From positions 9,717,501-9,781,500 of the forward strand of contig JBBMNZ010000028.1 in NCBI GenBank assembly GCA_037954325.1: a stretch of 64,000 nt of DNA, given 5' to 3'. Under the pieces are notes generated by a model. That model saw nothing but the letters and a program-made list of their open reading frames with translations, had not been told where the DNA came from and ran no database searches. The position numbers were made by a program, and so were the translations under genes. Numbering within the stretch: the stretch's first letter is position 1; every line of letters begins with the position of its first letter. This DNA is from Fistularia commersonii. Lineage: Eukaryota; Chordata; Actinopteri; Syngnathiformes; Fistulariidae. This document shows, piece after piece, positions 42,815 to 53,856 of the stretch.

Positions 42815-43427
42815 TCACCCCTTCCTGATGTGCTCCTCTCCTCCTGGCCTCCCTCCCACAAGTCGAACTACTTTTATTTCATTTTTTTGTGATGTTTCTG
42901 CGATCCCTTCCGCCCCGATGGGGGTGGATGGAGGGGTTCGGGCCTGCAAGGGCGGGAGAAGACGGATTAGACGAATGAAGTGAGGAAGAGCAGGAGATGA
43001 TGACAATGATGGTAATGAGGAGGAGGATGAGGAGAGGGGGGGACCTGGAGAGGAGCTGCATGGATGAGCAGAGGAGAGAGGAGGAGGAGGAAGGGGGTTC
43101 TGTGTGCAGTCGAGATGTTCGGGGAGGCCACCTGCGGTCCACCGACAACACTTCAACAGCGGTTCCACAGCTTCACTGCCGTAGACTGTGGAGAAGGAGG
43201 GAGGGGAATGGGGGGGGGGGTGCTGCTGTCTCCATGGCAACGTTCCCACCGTGCAAAAAAAAATCATTTAGTCGGAAAGACATTTCACTCAGTTCAGTGA
43301 GCTGTAAGAGGCGGGAGGGGGCGTGGGGGGGGGGGGGGGGGGGATCACGCGTGTCACGTGGGTGGAGGAGGATGGGGAGGAAGGGGAAGCAGAAAGGAAG
43401 ATCATGACAAAATCCAGACCCCCCCTT

Positions 43428-43428
<1 letters not shown>

Positions 43429-43492
<64 letters not shown>

Positions 43493-43497
43493 ACACT
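43429..43497. repeat. Longest (CA)n tract of the window
   Basis: About 34 CA units, with poly(G) at 43326-43343 upstream. Confidence 0.97.
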
Positions 43498-44915
43498 CAC
43501 ACATGCACACCGGACCACGTGACACGAGTCTTTACGTAACGTGGCAAAATTCACCCCGCGGCGTGACGCCGCACCGACGTGGGGACCCCGTGAAAAACTA
43601 TTTTGTAAGGGCTCTTATTTTGAAAGTGACGGCGTTTCCGCTCCGGTAAACGTCGCGTCAGATGCGTGTGCGTGAGAGCAGGAAGCGGAGGTGCGGGAAC
43701 GCGCGGCGGCGGCGGCGGCGGCGGCGCGGGAACGCGCGGCGGCTGACCTTGTCGTTTATCCGCGTCCGTGGAATAATTGATCTCGGAAGAGGCCGCTGTC
43801 TAGGAAGTTCTTCATTCTTTCATTTGTTTGTTTTTTCATCATCGATCAAATTACATAAATTCAAACTGTCACTTCCGATATGTTCTTATTTATTTTGATA
43901 TCCTTTTACTGGTTGAGGTTTATTTACCTTACGCAAAAACGTAGGCAATATTCCTTCAGGTTCATGTACAATAATATTATTTTTTATCATCATTATTGTC
44001 ACCTCAAAACTTGCTCGAGAAGAAATAAAGAGCTTATGTTTTTCCATGCATTTTAATGTTCATACAATTACAGGCGACCGAGCTTTTATTACTCCTTACC
44101 GCATAAAGATAGTCCCCTGTATGGTACGTAAATATTTCGACGTGTGAATGTGAATGACACCAATATTGTTAGTGCAATCTTCATACCATGTTCAAATTCA
44201 TTATTGTTATGTTCGTTGTTGCATTACACCAATCTTTTTGGAGTTGAGTCGAGCCAAAGGTAATCAATTTTTACAAGATAGGATGTGATAATGCTAATAA
44301 TTACTGCCATTGATCCTCATTAATCAAACATCCAGTGCAAAAATATAATATCCAGTATTAATTCAGATGATGACAGTGTGATTGCTAGAGTCAGCAGATG
44401 TTCCTGCCTGGAGGACTGATATTGCCACTGAAGCAAGACTCCACTGAAAACCTACACAATCTGAGAGAGGGGAAGGAGGGGAGCAGTCACAGCATCCCAG
44501 AATGCTCTCGGTGGTTCTGGTTACCCATTTCGTGCAGCGGCCCGCTGGCTGAGCTGACCTGCTGTGAGCGGACCATCTGGCCCTCGGCGTCCCAGCTGGG
44601 GCCCGTCATCCAGGGACGGACCGTCTCTGCCGTGCCACCTGGACCACACCGTGGTACCAGGCGTATCTTTTCATTCACATTTTATTATGTCATCCTGAAC
44701 AAACAAAAAACAACATGGACGGGAAAAGAAAAAAAAAAGAAAAAAGCGAGCAAGTATTGTCTGGTGTGTGAAGGCTCACCGCCAGAGCAGGCTTCTTTCT
44801 GTAATTGCTTGGCAACTGCTGGTAGTGTGTGTGTGTGTTGAAGTTCAAAGCAGCGAGACACCCCTGTACATCCCTCTGAGCAACAGAAAGCATCAGTAAA
44901 GGGGTGCCTACGCAT

Positions 44916-44955
<40 letters not shown>

Positions 44956-45417
44956 GGGCATATACACACATGCATACACACGCACAAGCACAAGCACTGA
45001 AGAGGCTGTCAGTTAAATGTGGTCATGTTGCTCAGTCAGGATAAAAAAAAAAAGCTTTATGGGAGCTTTGCATGCTGGCCTTGAGTGTTAACCCTCTGTA
45101 TGATAAACTCAAAATAAACACCGTAAAAATCCCCAGTCACACACGCAGTAATGAAAAAAGAGCAAGCCCTCAGCTTGTAGCCCTCCCTGGAAATTGGGTT
45201 AAATTGAAATGGAGTGTTGTTTCTTGGGGAGCTTGAGTTTGATGAGCTCTGAAGCCCTTTGCTGAGCATTGTGGTGAGCTGAAGGACTGGCTGGCATCGC
45301 CACCGGGGACTGGATGCTATTGTTGGACTCACAAAAGCAGCCCGCTGATGTGTTACAATCACAGGTTAGCCGCTGGTCTAATGTACCAACCTGACAGCGG
45401 GTTAGCAGGTTCAAGGA

Positions 45418-45640
45418 TTCAAAGATTTAGAATCAGAGAAACATTGTTTGTCCCTGAGGGGCAATGACAGAGCACAAGGGGTAGCATAACAACCTAGAGC
45501 AGATAAACAACATGTATAACTAGATAAAATAAAAATGAATATATCGAGTAAAGGTAAAATCAAAATAAGAGATTCAGCGTAAATGGAGTGAAAATTCAGT
45601 GCACACATATTCATATACACATTAGGCAAACAAGTATAAT
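45418..45640 (+). mobile_element. Probable LINE/SINE remnant
   Basis: Contains TTTGTCCCTGAGGGGCAATG and AAGGGGTAGCATAACA, phrases typical of fish non-LTR element tails. Degenerate, family not named. Confidence 0.4.
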
Positions 45641-46170
45641 GGCATTCTTTATTTGCTGTCTTCAGTGACTGTCAGTTGCTGCTGGAATTATGATTCCCTT
45701 ATCAGCTATGCTTGATTGCAACCGTGTTTCAATTTTCTGCATGTCAAATTCTGCAGATTAAAGTTTCATTTATATCAATTACATCTTTGATTAATTCAGA
45801 GGGGTATAAACAATATTCTTACGATTTTGTCGTGGACCCCCGCCCCTTAGACGCATTCACAAGTGTTACAAGATAAATGCTTTTTAAAGATTCATGTTCT
45901 AAGAAAAGGGGTCGTCTTAATTTACAGTCTGTAATTTAGTCTCACACATATAACGTTGAAGTCAATGCGTGGGTTTGATGACATCTAGCGGTCATGTATG
46001 TAAACAGCACTCAGATGTTTTACCAGAAAGTCGTTGAACTCCGTCAAGACTAAACTGATTTTTTTTTTGCGTAAAATGGCAAATTAAATTCAAAAAATGA
46101 ATTGAGCACCATGTTTCCTCTTACTGAATCTAATCTTTGTTGAATTATGTGACACAAATCAGACCATTTG

Positions 46171-46362
46171 CTACTACTACTACTATTGCTACTACTACTA
46201 CTACTACTACTAATAATAATAACAATAACAATAATTACAATTATAATAATACTTATTATGGTACTAATAATTATCATTATTACTGTAGTAGTAGTAGTAG
46301 TAGTAATAATAGTAGTAGTAGTTGTCGCCGTCGTAGTATTATTGTTATTAGTATTACTATTG
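46171..46362. repeat. Compound (CTA)n/(TAA)n/(TAG)n inverted trinucleotide repeat
   Basis: CTACTACTA units run into AAT-rich sequence, then TAGTAGTAG units complementary to the first arm. It lies within 100 bp of the ETS sites of med25. Confidence 0.9.
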
Positions 46363-46399
46363 CCAGCAATTTGGACTTCATACAGCAATATGTTAAATA

Positions 46400-46690
46400 G
46401 AACTATTTTTCGACGCAGCTTCCGGTTTGAGCCACAGGAGCCGGAAGTACCCTACGCGGCAGCATGAAGAACAGCGGAAGACTGGAGCGGAAACAGTAGA
46501 AGACGGACACCTACGTCACTACTCGTGTTTTTTTTTTTTGTTTCGTTTTGTATTTCGTCACATCCGTCTTACAAACACAACAAATGGCCTCGATACCGAT
46601 GCTATGAGCAGCCGGTGCAACCAGGACGAGCTCGCGTCGTGTTCCTCTGACGGTTTGAATTAATCCACCTGGCCTCCAGCAACCGACAGG
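46400..46690 (+). promoter_or_regulatory. Candidate med25 promoter and 5' UTR exon
   Basis: Two ETS-type sites, antisense CTTCCGGT at 46419-46426 and sense CCGGAAGT at 46441-46448, sit in a TATA-less segment, as in many housekeeping promoters. A candidate donor CGACAG|GTCGGT lies at 46689/46690. The start site and this 5' exon are inferred. Confidence 0.5.
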
Positions 46691-47347
46691 TCGGTCCCCA
46701 GCACATCTCCAGGAGTTAGCTACATCCGAGTTTAGCTCGCTAATGACGGGGAGGCTGTCAAAACGTTACCGCGCTAGCATCACATGGTTACATCTACGGG
46801 TCTCTGAGTCTGTTCTTTCTTCTATGAGTGGATTTAAAACCCCGAGCTGTGCCGTAAGGGGGCTTGTCAGGAGGCGGGAGCTTCGGTTCTGTTATTGTAT
46901 TATGTGCGCGGAAAGCTAACTCAAACTAGCATCTCCCAGCTGTGGAAGTTGAAACTACCATCGAACGCGTGTTGAAACGATATCATGTTTTAGCTTCCCG
47001 CCGCTCACGATTTTATTCTCTGTTGACCCAGGGAGTGGCGACGACTTGACAGGAGGCATCTGGCCAGACAAACTGTCTGATATGAGATAGTAATTTTATA
47101 CTATATCTCTAAGTTTTTTAAGTAATGGTTAAAAATTAGACTGTTTTTTAAGCACCCATCAGCAGGCAATTTCTCTCTTTCGCTCTCTCTCTCATCCCAT
47201 TTTTCTTTCCCATTATTCAACCACTTGCGGGGATGAATGGGATGATGAGTCTAGGGAACCTATTTTGGGGAGTAGTATGGGGAACTGGGGAAATCTGAGA
47301 ACCTGTGTTGCATGTGTTCCAGTTCCGTGGTGGCAGGTTCTTGGCAG

Positions 47348-47472
47348 ATGGAGGCGTCAACCAAACCTGGGACCAACCAGGTGGCTGACGTGGTCTTTGT
47401 CATCGAAGGGACGGCGAACCTCGGACCCTACTTTGAATCTCTAAGGAAGAACTACATCCTACCAGCCATCGA
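47348..47472 (+). CDS. med25: med25 coding exon 1: VWA start
   Basis: Encodes MEASTKPGTNQVADVVFVIE and on to PAIE. A probable acceptor at 47321-47322 puts 25 nt of 5' UTR before the ATG. Donor ATCGA|GTACGG is weak but is the only one that joins IEY to FNGG in the next exon. Phase 2. Confidence 0.92.
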
Positions 47473-50400
47473 GTACGGAAGTGAAGAAGCCCTCTCTGGT
47501 CAAAGTTCTGAAGTCGGACACAAATAAATGCACCTGAACCAACCTGTGTGCCATATTTTCTGCAGATACTTCAACGGAGGGCCTCCAGCAGAAACAGATT
47601 TTGGTGGGGATGTGAGTTTCCTCTCCTCATTCAGTCTGCTTTTCTGTCATCACTGTTTCAGTCAATGATATTTTGGCCTTTTTTTGCCGTTGAGTTTTCC
47701 CTCCTGTGTTTGTATCCCTAGTATGGAGGGACGCAGTACGGCCTTGTGGTGTTCAACACCGTGGACTGCGCCCCTGAGTCATACGTCCAGTGCCACGCAC
47801 CCACCAGCTCCGCCTTCGAGTTTGTTTCCTGGATTGACAGCATCCAGTAAAGCCTTTACCTACTACAATATTGTTATTCACATTATTATCAGTGGAGCGG
47901 CTAAGCACAGAGGGTTAGAATGGTCATCTTTGGAACCAAACTTTCCTGGTTCGATTCCCGGCTCCTCCTCGCCCGTCAGAGTGTTATTGAGCAAAACACT
48001 GAACCCCAAACTGCTCGCTTGGTGCTGCTCAGTTGCTGCCTTCTGCACATGGTTCATCCATGATGGGTTAAATGCAGTGGTCAAATCTGGCTGATGTTGT
48101 GCTCTATGTATAAGTGAATATAACAAAAGTTTTTCTTCTTATTTAACATTCTTCAGATGTGTGTGTCTCATCACAGCATCCCACCTGTGCGGGTTGTGTA
48201 AATGGAACAGGGTCTCCTGTGTCTCCCCTTGCAGGTTTATGGGCGGAGGAGCAGAGAGTTGCAGTCTGATCGCAGAGGGTCTGTCTGTGGCCTTGCAGCT
48301 TTTTGACGACTTTAAGAAGATGAGAGAACAAATGTGAGGCTTCTGACACAATAGTAATCTACATTGCATGCATATTTTGTTCTCCTTTCAGCCAATGGGG
48401 GGGCTTTATGGATGTGCCTCTGATGCAAATTGTGTTCCAGTGGTGCCAAATCCTCGCTGCTCTGAAAGAAAATGTCTGAATCTACTGACTGACTTAAATT
48501 TAGGTTCAAATCCCCTGAAATCAGCAAGAAATTGTCTGAAGACGATATCTCCTTATCGAGAAATTACACAAGAAATCTATCTTTTGTTTATTTACGCCTC
48601 GGACAAAGCCACGTCTCCTGTCCCCAGGATTTGAGATGGGAATGCATGCCATAAGTCCCACAAGAGCTAAGTCCAGCGGTCACCATAGCACACCGAGTAG
48701 TGTTTACCCTTTGGCTGTCTTTTTCTCACCAGAGGACAAACCCATAAGGTGTGTGTGCTTCTATGTAACTCTCCTCCTTACCTGCTTCCTGCTGTGGAGA
48801 GCGTCAGCTATACTGGCTGCACCACTGACAGCCTAGTCAAAATCATCAGAGACGTGAGTCAGCCCGATGTCTCCTGTCACGTGTGATGATCGAGCGCGTT
48901 TTTTGGTGTTTAACAGGCTCATTTATTTTTGTCTGCTAATATTTCACGCTCCCGTTATCCCAGAGAGGAATCCACTTCTCTGTGGTGGCCCCTCGGAAGC
49001 TGCCTGCCCTGAGGGCCCTGTTTGAATGGGCGTCTCCAGTAGGAGGTGTGGTCGAGCCCCATCCAGACTACAGTCAGGACCCCTTCCACATGGTCCTGGT
49101 CCGGGGCATTTCCCTTCCCAGTAAGGAATCTCTATTTGGTTGTGTTTGTCAACTCAAATTGCCTGTGTTCATTGAGAGGTTGGTTTGAAGGATTTCTGTC
49201 CTCCAGACCTGTCAGGGCTGTCAAGGAGAATCTCAAGGATGTTTTCAGCGCTCTGACGTTTCTGTTATCAGGCCTCTAGCTCCCCCTTTCACTGGTTTAC
49301 TAATCCAGACAACCACTGTCTGCTGCAAGACTGTTTTTCTGATTTCCTAACAGCAAATGTTTTCTGTCGGAGACCACCAGCCAGCCAGTTTGGGTTGAAT
49401 AAGAGGTTAGCTAATTCTTATCAGGCTGGCAGGTGGTTTAAACAGATGACATCCCATTTGTTGACTACATGAATTCAGAAGGAGGAGGCTTATAAGATCA
49501 GTGTTGCTAAAAGCAGGGAACAGTTTGTTTCTGTTAACTGTTTTACAGCTCAAACCTACAATTTAAAAAAATGAGAGACTGTACAGTATATTGTAATAAC
49601 CCCCCCCCCCCCTTTTTTTTTTTTTTTACCGTTCTGGCCATTGTTAGGGATCCTCATTCCAGATGGTAACTTTTGTCGTCCCTGCACCAAAAGACACAAG
49701 CAAAACTGGCGTGTTTGTTGTTTGGCCTACATTTTCTCATTCTTCGGCCCTGAGCTCCTCATCAACCCGATGCTGTAGAAAGTGTCAGACGAATAAAGCC
49801 ATAGTCCTGTTCTTTTTCATCAGCACTAAATATCAGATTTGAAAGTCTGCATTTCATCTTTTCGTCCACAACACAGACAGGTTAGGCGTTATGTGTGCAT
49901 GGTGGCCAAGGCACGGCCAGTTTGTTTGTTTACATTTCAGCTGTTTTTTGAGACCGTGCATTTTCTTTGACGTGTCTCCAGTCTCCTCAGGTCCAGGTCC
50001 AGGCCCGCTGAAACCCGTCCTGCCTCCTCAGCCCATGGCTGTCAATCAGCCTCTAGTTGGCGGCGTGCAGCCCACACCCCCCATAAACTCAGCCCATCCC
50101 TATCAGGTAACGGACAAAGAGCTTCGCGGCAGAAAATAGAAGTTTCTCCCATCGCCTTTTGGCTCAGAAACTCAAGAGCGTATGCACATCGCTGGGCCGA
50201 GCATGTTTTCTCCGGGCATTGTGTTTTATTTTTAATCCGCTTGCTGACAGAACCCGCCCGCCATGACTCCTGCACAGGCGGCTGCACAGATGGCCTTGGA
50301 TGCAGCCAACAGCCAGAAGACCCGCTGTGAGTAACCAGCGTGCGTTGTGAACGCTGACGTTAGCCACGCGTCGAGCTGCTCAGCCTGCACACTCTTACGC

Positions 50401-53400
50401 TAACTCTCATTCACACTCCTCCTGGCAGAGGGTCGACCGAATGACGGACCTGCCGCCGTTTGGTGTTTACTAGATGCCCTCACCTTGGGATAATTGGAGA
50501 AATAAGTGTTTTCTCTGCTATAGAGGTCGACAGGACTTTAGCAGCCTATCATAAATCATCTCTCACGCATGCCGTTAGGGGTTTGGTATTGGAGGAGTTG
50601 CGGCCAGTCTGTTCACCCTAGTCCAATGAGACTTTAGTCACAAAGGTACAGTGTTGATGATAAATCTCTGAATTAGTCATTGGTGAGTTACAGCGCAACA
50701 GAAATGTAGGCTGGCAGAGTGTCTGCCAGAAAAATTGGGCGAGACAGGTCACGAGGATGGCGCCTCCTCCCTTATGTTAATTAGAAACCATTTATATGAC
50801 AAAATTCATCATTGAGAAATTAACCACAGGTCAGGCAGATGCTCCTCTGGGAACATGTATTCCGTGCGTGTGTTATGATGGGGTCGATGAATTTGGCACT
50901 TCATGTGGCTCTCCCCAGTCCCAGGGATGGTCAGTCAAGGCCCCCAGTTCGCTGGTCAACCCACCATGCCGTCTCTCCCCGGCGTCAAGCTCAACCAGCC
51001 TAGCATATCCACGGTCACCACAGCCCCACAGCCCATGATGCCCCAGCAGCAAGTGGCTCCCAACCAGCAGCAACCAGTCCCACCTCCGGGGCAACCAGTG
51101 CCCGGTCAACAGGCGGCGCCGGTACCTCAGCAGCAGCCTCAGGCGAACCAGCCCACGGCGCAACCTGCACAGCCCAACATGGTAAATCAGGCAGGTCAAG
51201 GTTGGGCCAGTTTAAACTGAGGCCTGTGTTAATGCTCTATTAATACATTATGTATGTGATTTTTTTTTTTTTTTTCCCCTCCCCTCCTTCCCTTCGTCTG
51301 CCTGCTTAGGGCTCTGCTCTCCTTGCTCAGGTGTGTGTTATGTAACCTGTCCTCTCCTGTGTGTCTGACAGTCCGGTGTGTCGGGGTCTCAAGGAAATGC
51401 CAATCAAATCGGACAGCAGCAGGGCGTGGCCAACAAGATTGTAGCTTGGAGCGGCGTGTTGGAGTGGCAAGAGGTAAAGAAAAACTTTGGACGAATGTGG
51501 AAAAGATGTTTGTCAACATAACATATATCTTTTTTTCAGTGTTTGAATCAAGTGGTAATTTTTTTTTTTTTTTTTTACCTACTTAGCTAATCACTTTGAT
51601 TATTCCCTCTGCAAATTGGAATAAGAGGAAAAGCTCTTAATGTGTTTGAAGTCGGTATCAAGAACTACATTTGTATTATATAATATGTGCACTTGTGTGC
51701 CTCATGATGTTAAAAAGCTGTAGTTTGCCCTCTATGTCTGTCCGGCATCACCCTCCACCCAGCTGGAGTGTGAAAGCATCATCGTTGTAGTCCATTAACT
51801 TAAACAGTCAGAAGAGTTACCGGCACTGTATTAATAAGACTGTTATTACTCAACGACAGTGGCTGCTGCGTGAGTCAAGGCCAGTGGCTTCAGGCCTTGT
51901 GTGTAATTAACCTTGGAGGAACTAAAATTGTTTGGCCGCAGACATCTAGTTGAACATCGGCTGTCAGGATGTGGAATGCTAGTAGTAGCACAGGAGGCAC
52001 CCTCCCCTCAGTGTTTTGTTCGACAGCAGGAATAAGGTTTTTTAGAAATCCTATTGCGCTCCAAACCTGTCATGGGGAAGTTTTCCTCGCCGCCGCACTG
52101 CGGTGACCAGTGTCTTCGACCTGTCACAGGTGTTCATCTTAATAACCGCCGGCCATCGATTATCCCCCAGCACGATTAATGGCGCATCATTCTACGGTCC
52201 TGCTATCGGTTTAGCTCAAGGTCAAATCGATCCGTGTCCAGCGCCGCAGTGCTGATTCAGGGAAATGGATGGTAATGGCTTTAAGCAATGCTCGCGAGGC
52301 GTTGGGAGTGTTTGTATTTGGAGGAGAGACTTGGTTCGATCACACACACACACACACCCCCCCCCCGCCATCGAACACCGTCTCATCTTCCCTCTTCTGC
52401 AAGCTGGGAACCTCTGGATCTGGGCAGCGAGGCCCGCAGCCACAGACACAGCAAGCACGAGATGGATCTTCTTCCATTTCCTGTTTGCCCCTGTTTTCTC
52501 ATCAGCCCCTTGACTACGCCCGCAATTCTACCTCCGAAGCATCTTGAAGATAGGAGATAATGACCTCCCGGGAAGCCAAAGTTAATCTGATGAAAGACCA
52601 AAAAATAAAAACACAGCTCGTTGAGGCAGGGTGCTGATGTCTGTCTCTGTCCTCCCTAGGTATTGGTTGTTGGTTGTGTTAAGGGTTTTAGGCGTAACTC
52701 TTTTTACTTCCCTGACCAGATTCATGGGGGATATTTCAAGAGATAATTATTTCTAAGGTCTCTGTCCAGAGGGAGAGCTCTCCTCAGTAGGCCCAGAGGT
52801 CAACCATCCCTTTGTATTAGTGACAGCCGGCACGGGGGACCACTGTGGCCCTGGCTAATAGACAAGTGATTGATCATTGATCCCGTATCGATGCCCTGCA
52901 GATGAACATGGCCGGGCCTGTTCCCCTTGGGGTCGGTGAATTGATGCGCTGAGAATGCAGTGTAGTCTTTTTATTTTTTTGCCTCTTCCCTCCACCTTTT
53001 TTCGTTCTTGACATTTTCTTTGAGGACGAGGTCTTTCAAAGTCCATCCATCCATCCATTTTTAATTGCTTCTTCTGATTGGGGTCAGAGTGGTGAGCAAG
53101 TGGACGGATTCACCGCTCCGTCCTCTGCTGCTGTCATGGCTGGACTGTCCTCTCTTCCCCCTTGACAGAGTGCCTTTTTCTAGTGTGTGCAGGCGCGCGT
53201 GCGTATGTGTGTGTGTGTGTGTGTCTGCAGAGCAAAAACATCAACTTCCTGTTTTATCAAATTTCAGCAAATTTTCACAATGCATTTACACATTTTAACA
53301 TATGGAAAGGACTGTGTGCGTGTGCCTGCCTGCCCGCCCAATCCATTTTTTAAGCCTTATTGAGAATGTCAGGTCCAGTGTGATGTGAAACACGATGAAA

Positions 53401-53814
53401 ATAACAATAGAATACAAAATACATATGCTGTAAATGTTGAAATCGGGCAGACAGAACAAAGAGCTGTTCATCACACAGGGCGGGTATAATTTAGTTGTTT
53501 ATTTTCCAGGCTGCCATGGGAGCTTTCATTTACGAGCCTAAGGAAACAGAATGTATGGGACTTGGGAAAAAGTTCTGTTTATGTCCAGTTTTGATTTTCA
53601 GACAGGTGAAACCTAGTGGCATCCTGACAAAAAATATTCCCTCCATGATCATTCACACCCAGCTATTTGATTCAAGTCATAAGTAGCATATTAGACTGCG
53701 TTGGCTTTTCATCGATTGGTAATGAACACTTTTTAGGGTAAGCTGAGCCAATTCCTGCTGAGACTGAGACGAGAGCCTGTGTTTAACCTGGACAGATAAG
53801 CTGTCAATCAGAAA

Positions 53815-53856
<42 letters not shown>

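Larger units (their letters stand above)
42601..46399. other. Intergenic region between syt3 and med25
   Basis: It holds G-rich purine tracts, (CA)n, a CpG-rich (CGG)n patch at 43655-43760, an AT-rich desert at 43800-44390, an unassigned 147-codon plus-strand frame at 44398-44841, CA at 44917-44952, an unassigned minus frame at 45199-45414, a LINE/SINE remnant and the trinucleotide palindrome. Confidence 0.7.
48334..50918 (+). other. med25 introns 4 to 8
   Basis: Introns 48334-48732, 48854-48963, 49121-49981, 50107-50250 and 50327-50918. The only notable content is a C14/T17 run at 49600-49627. Confidence 0.8.

Noticed and set aside
47892..47965. tRNA gene
   Set aside because: Box B is present, but the cloverleaf cannot be completed and a SINE body follows.
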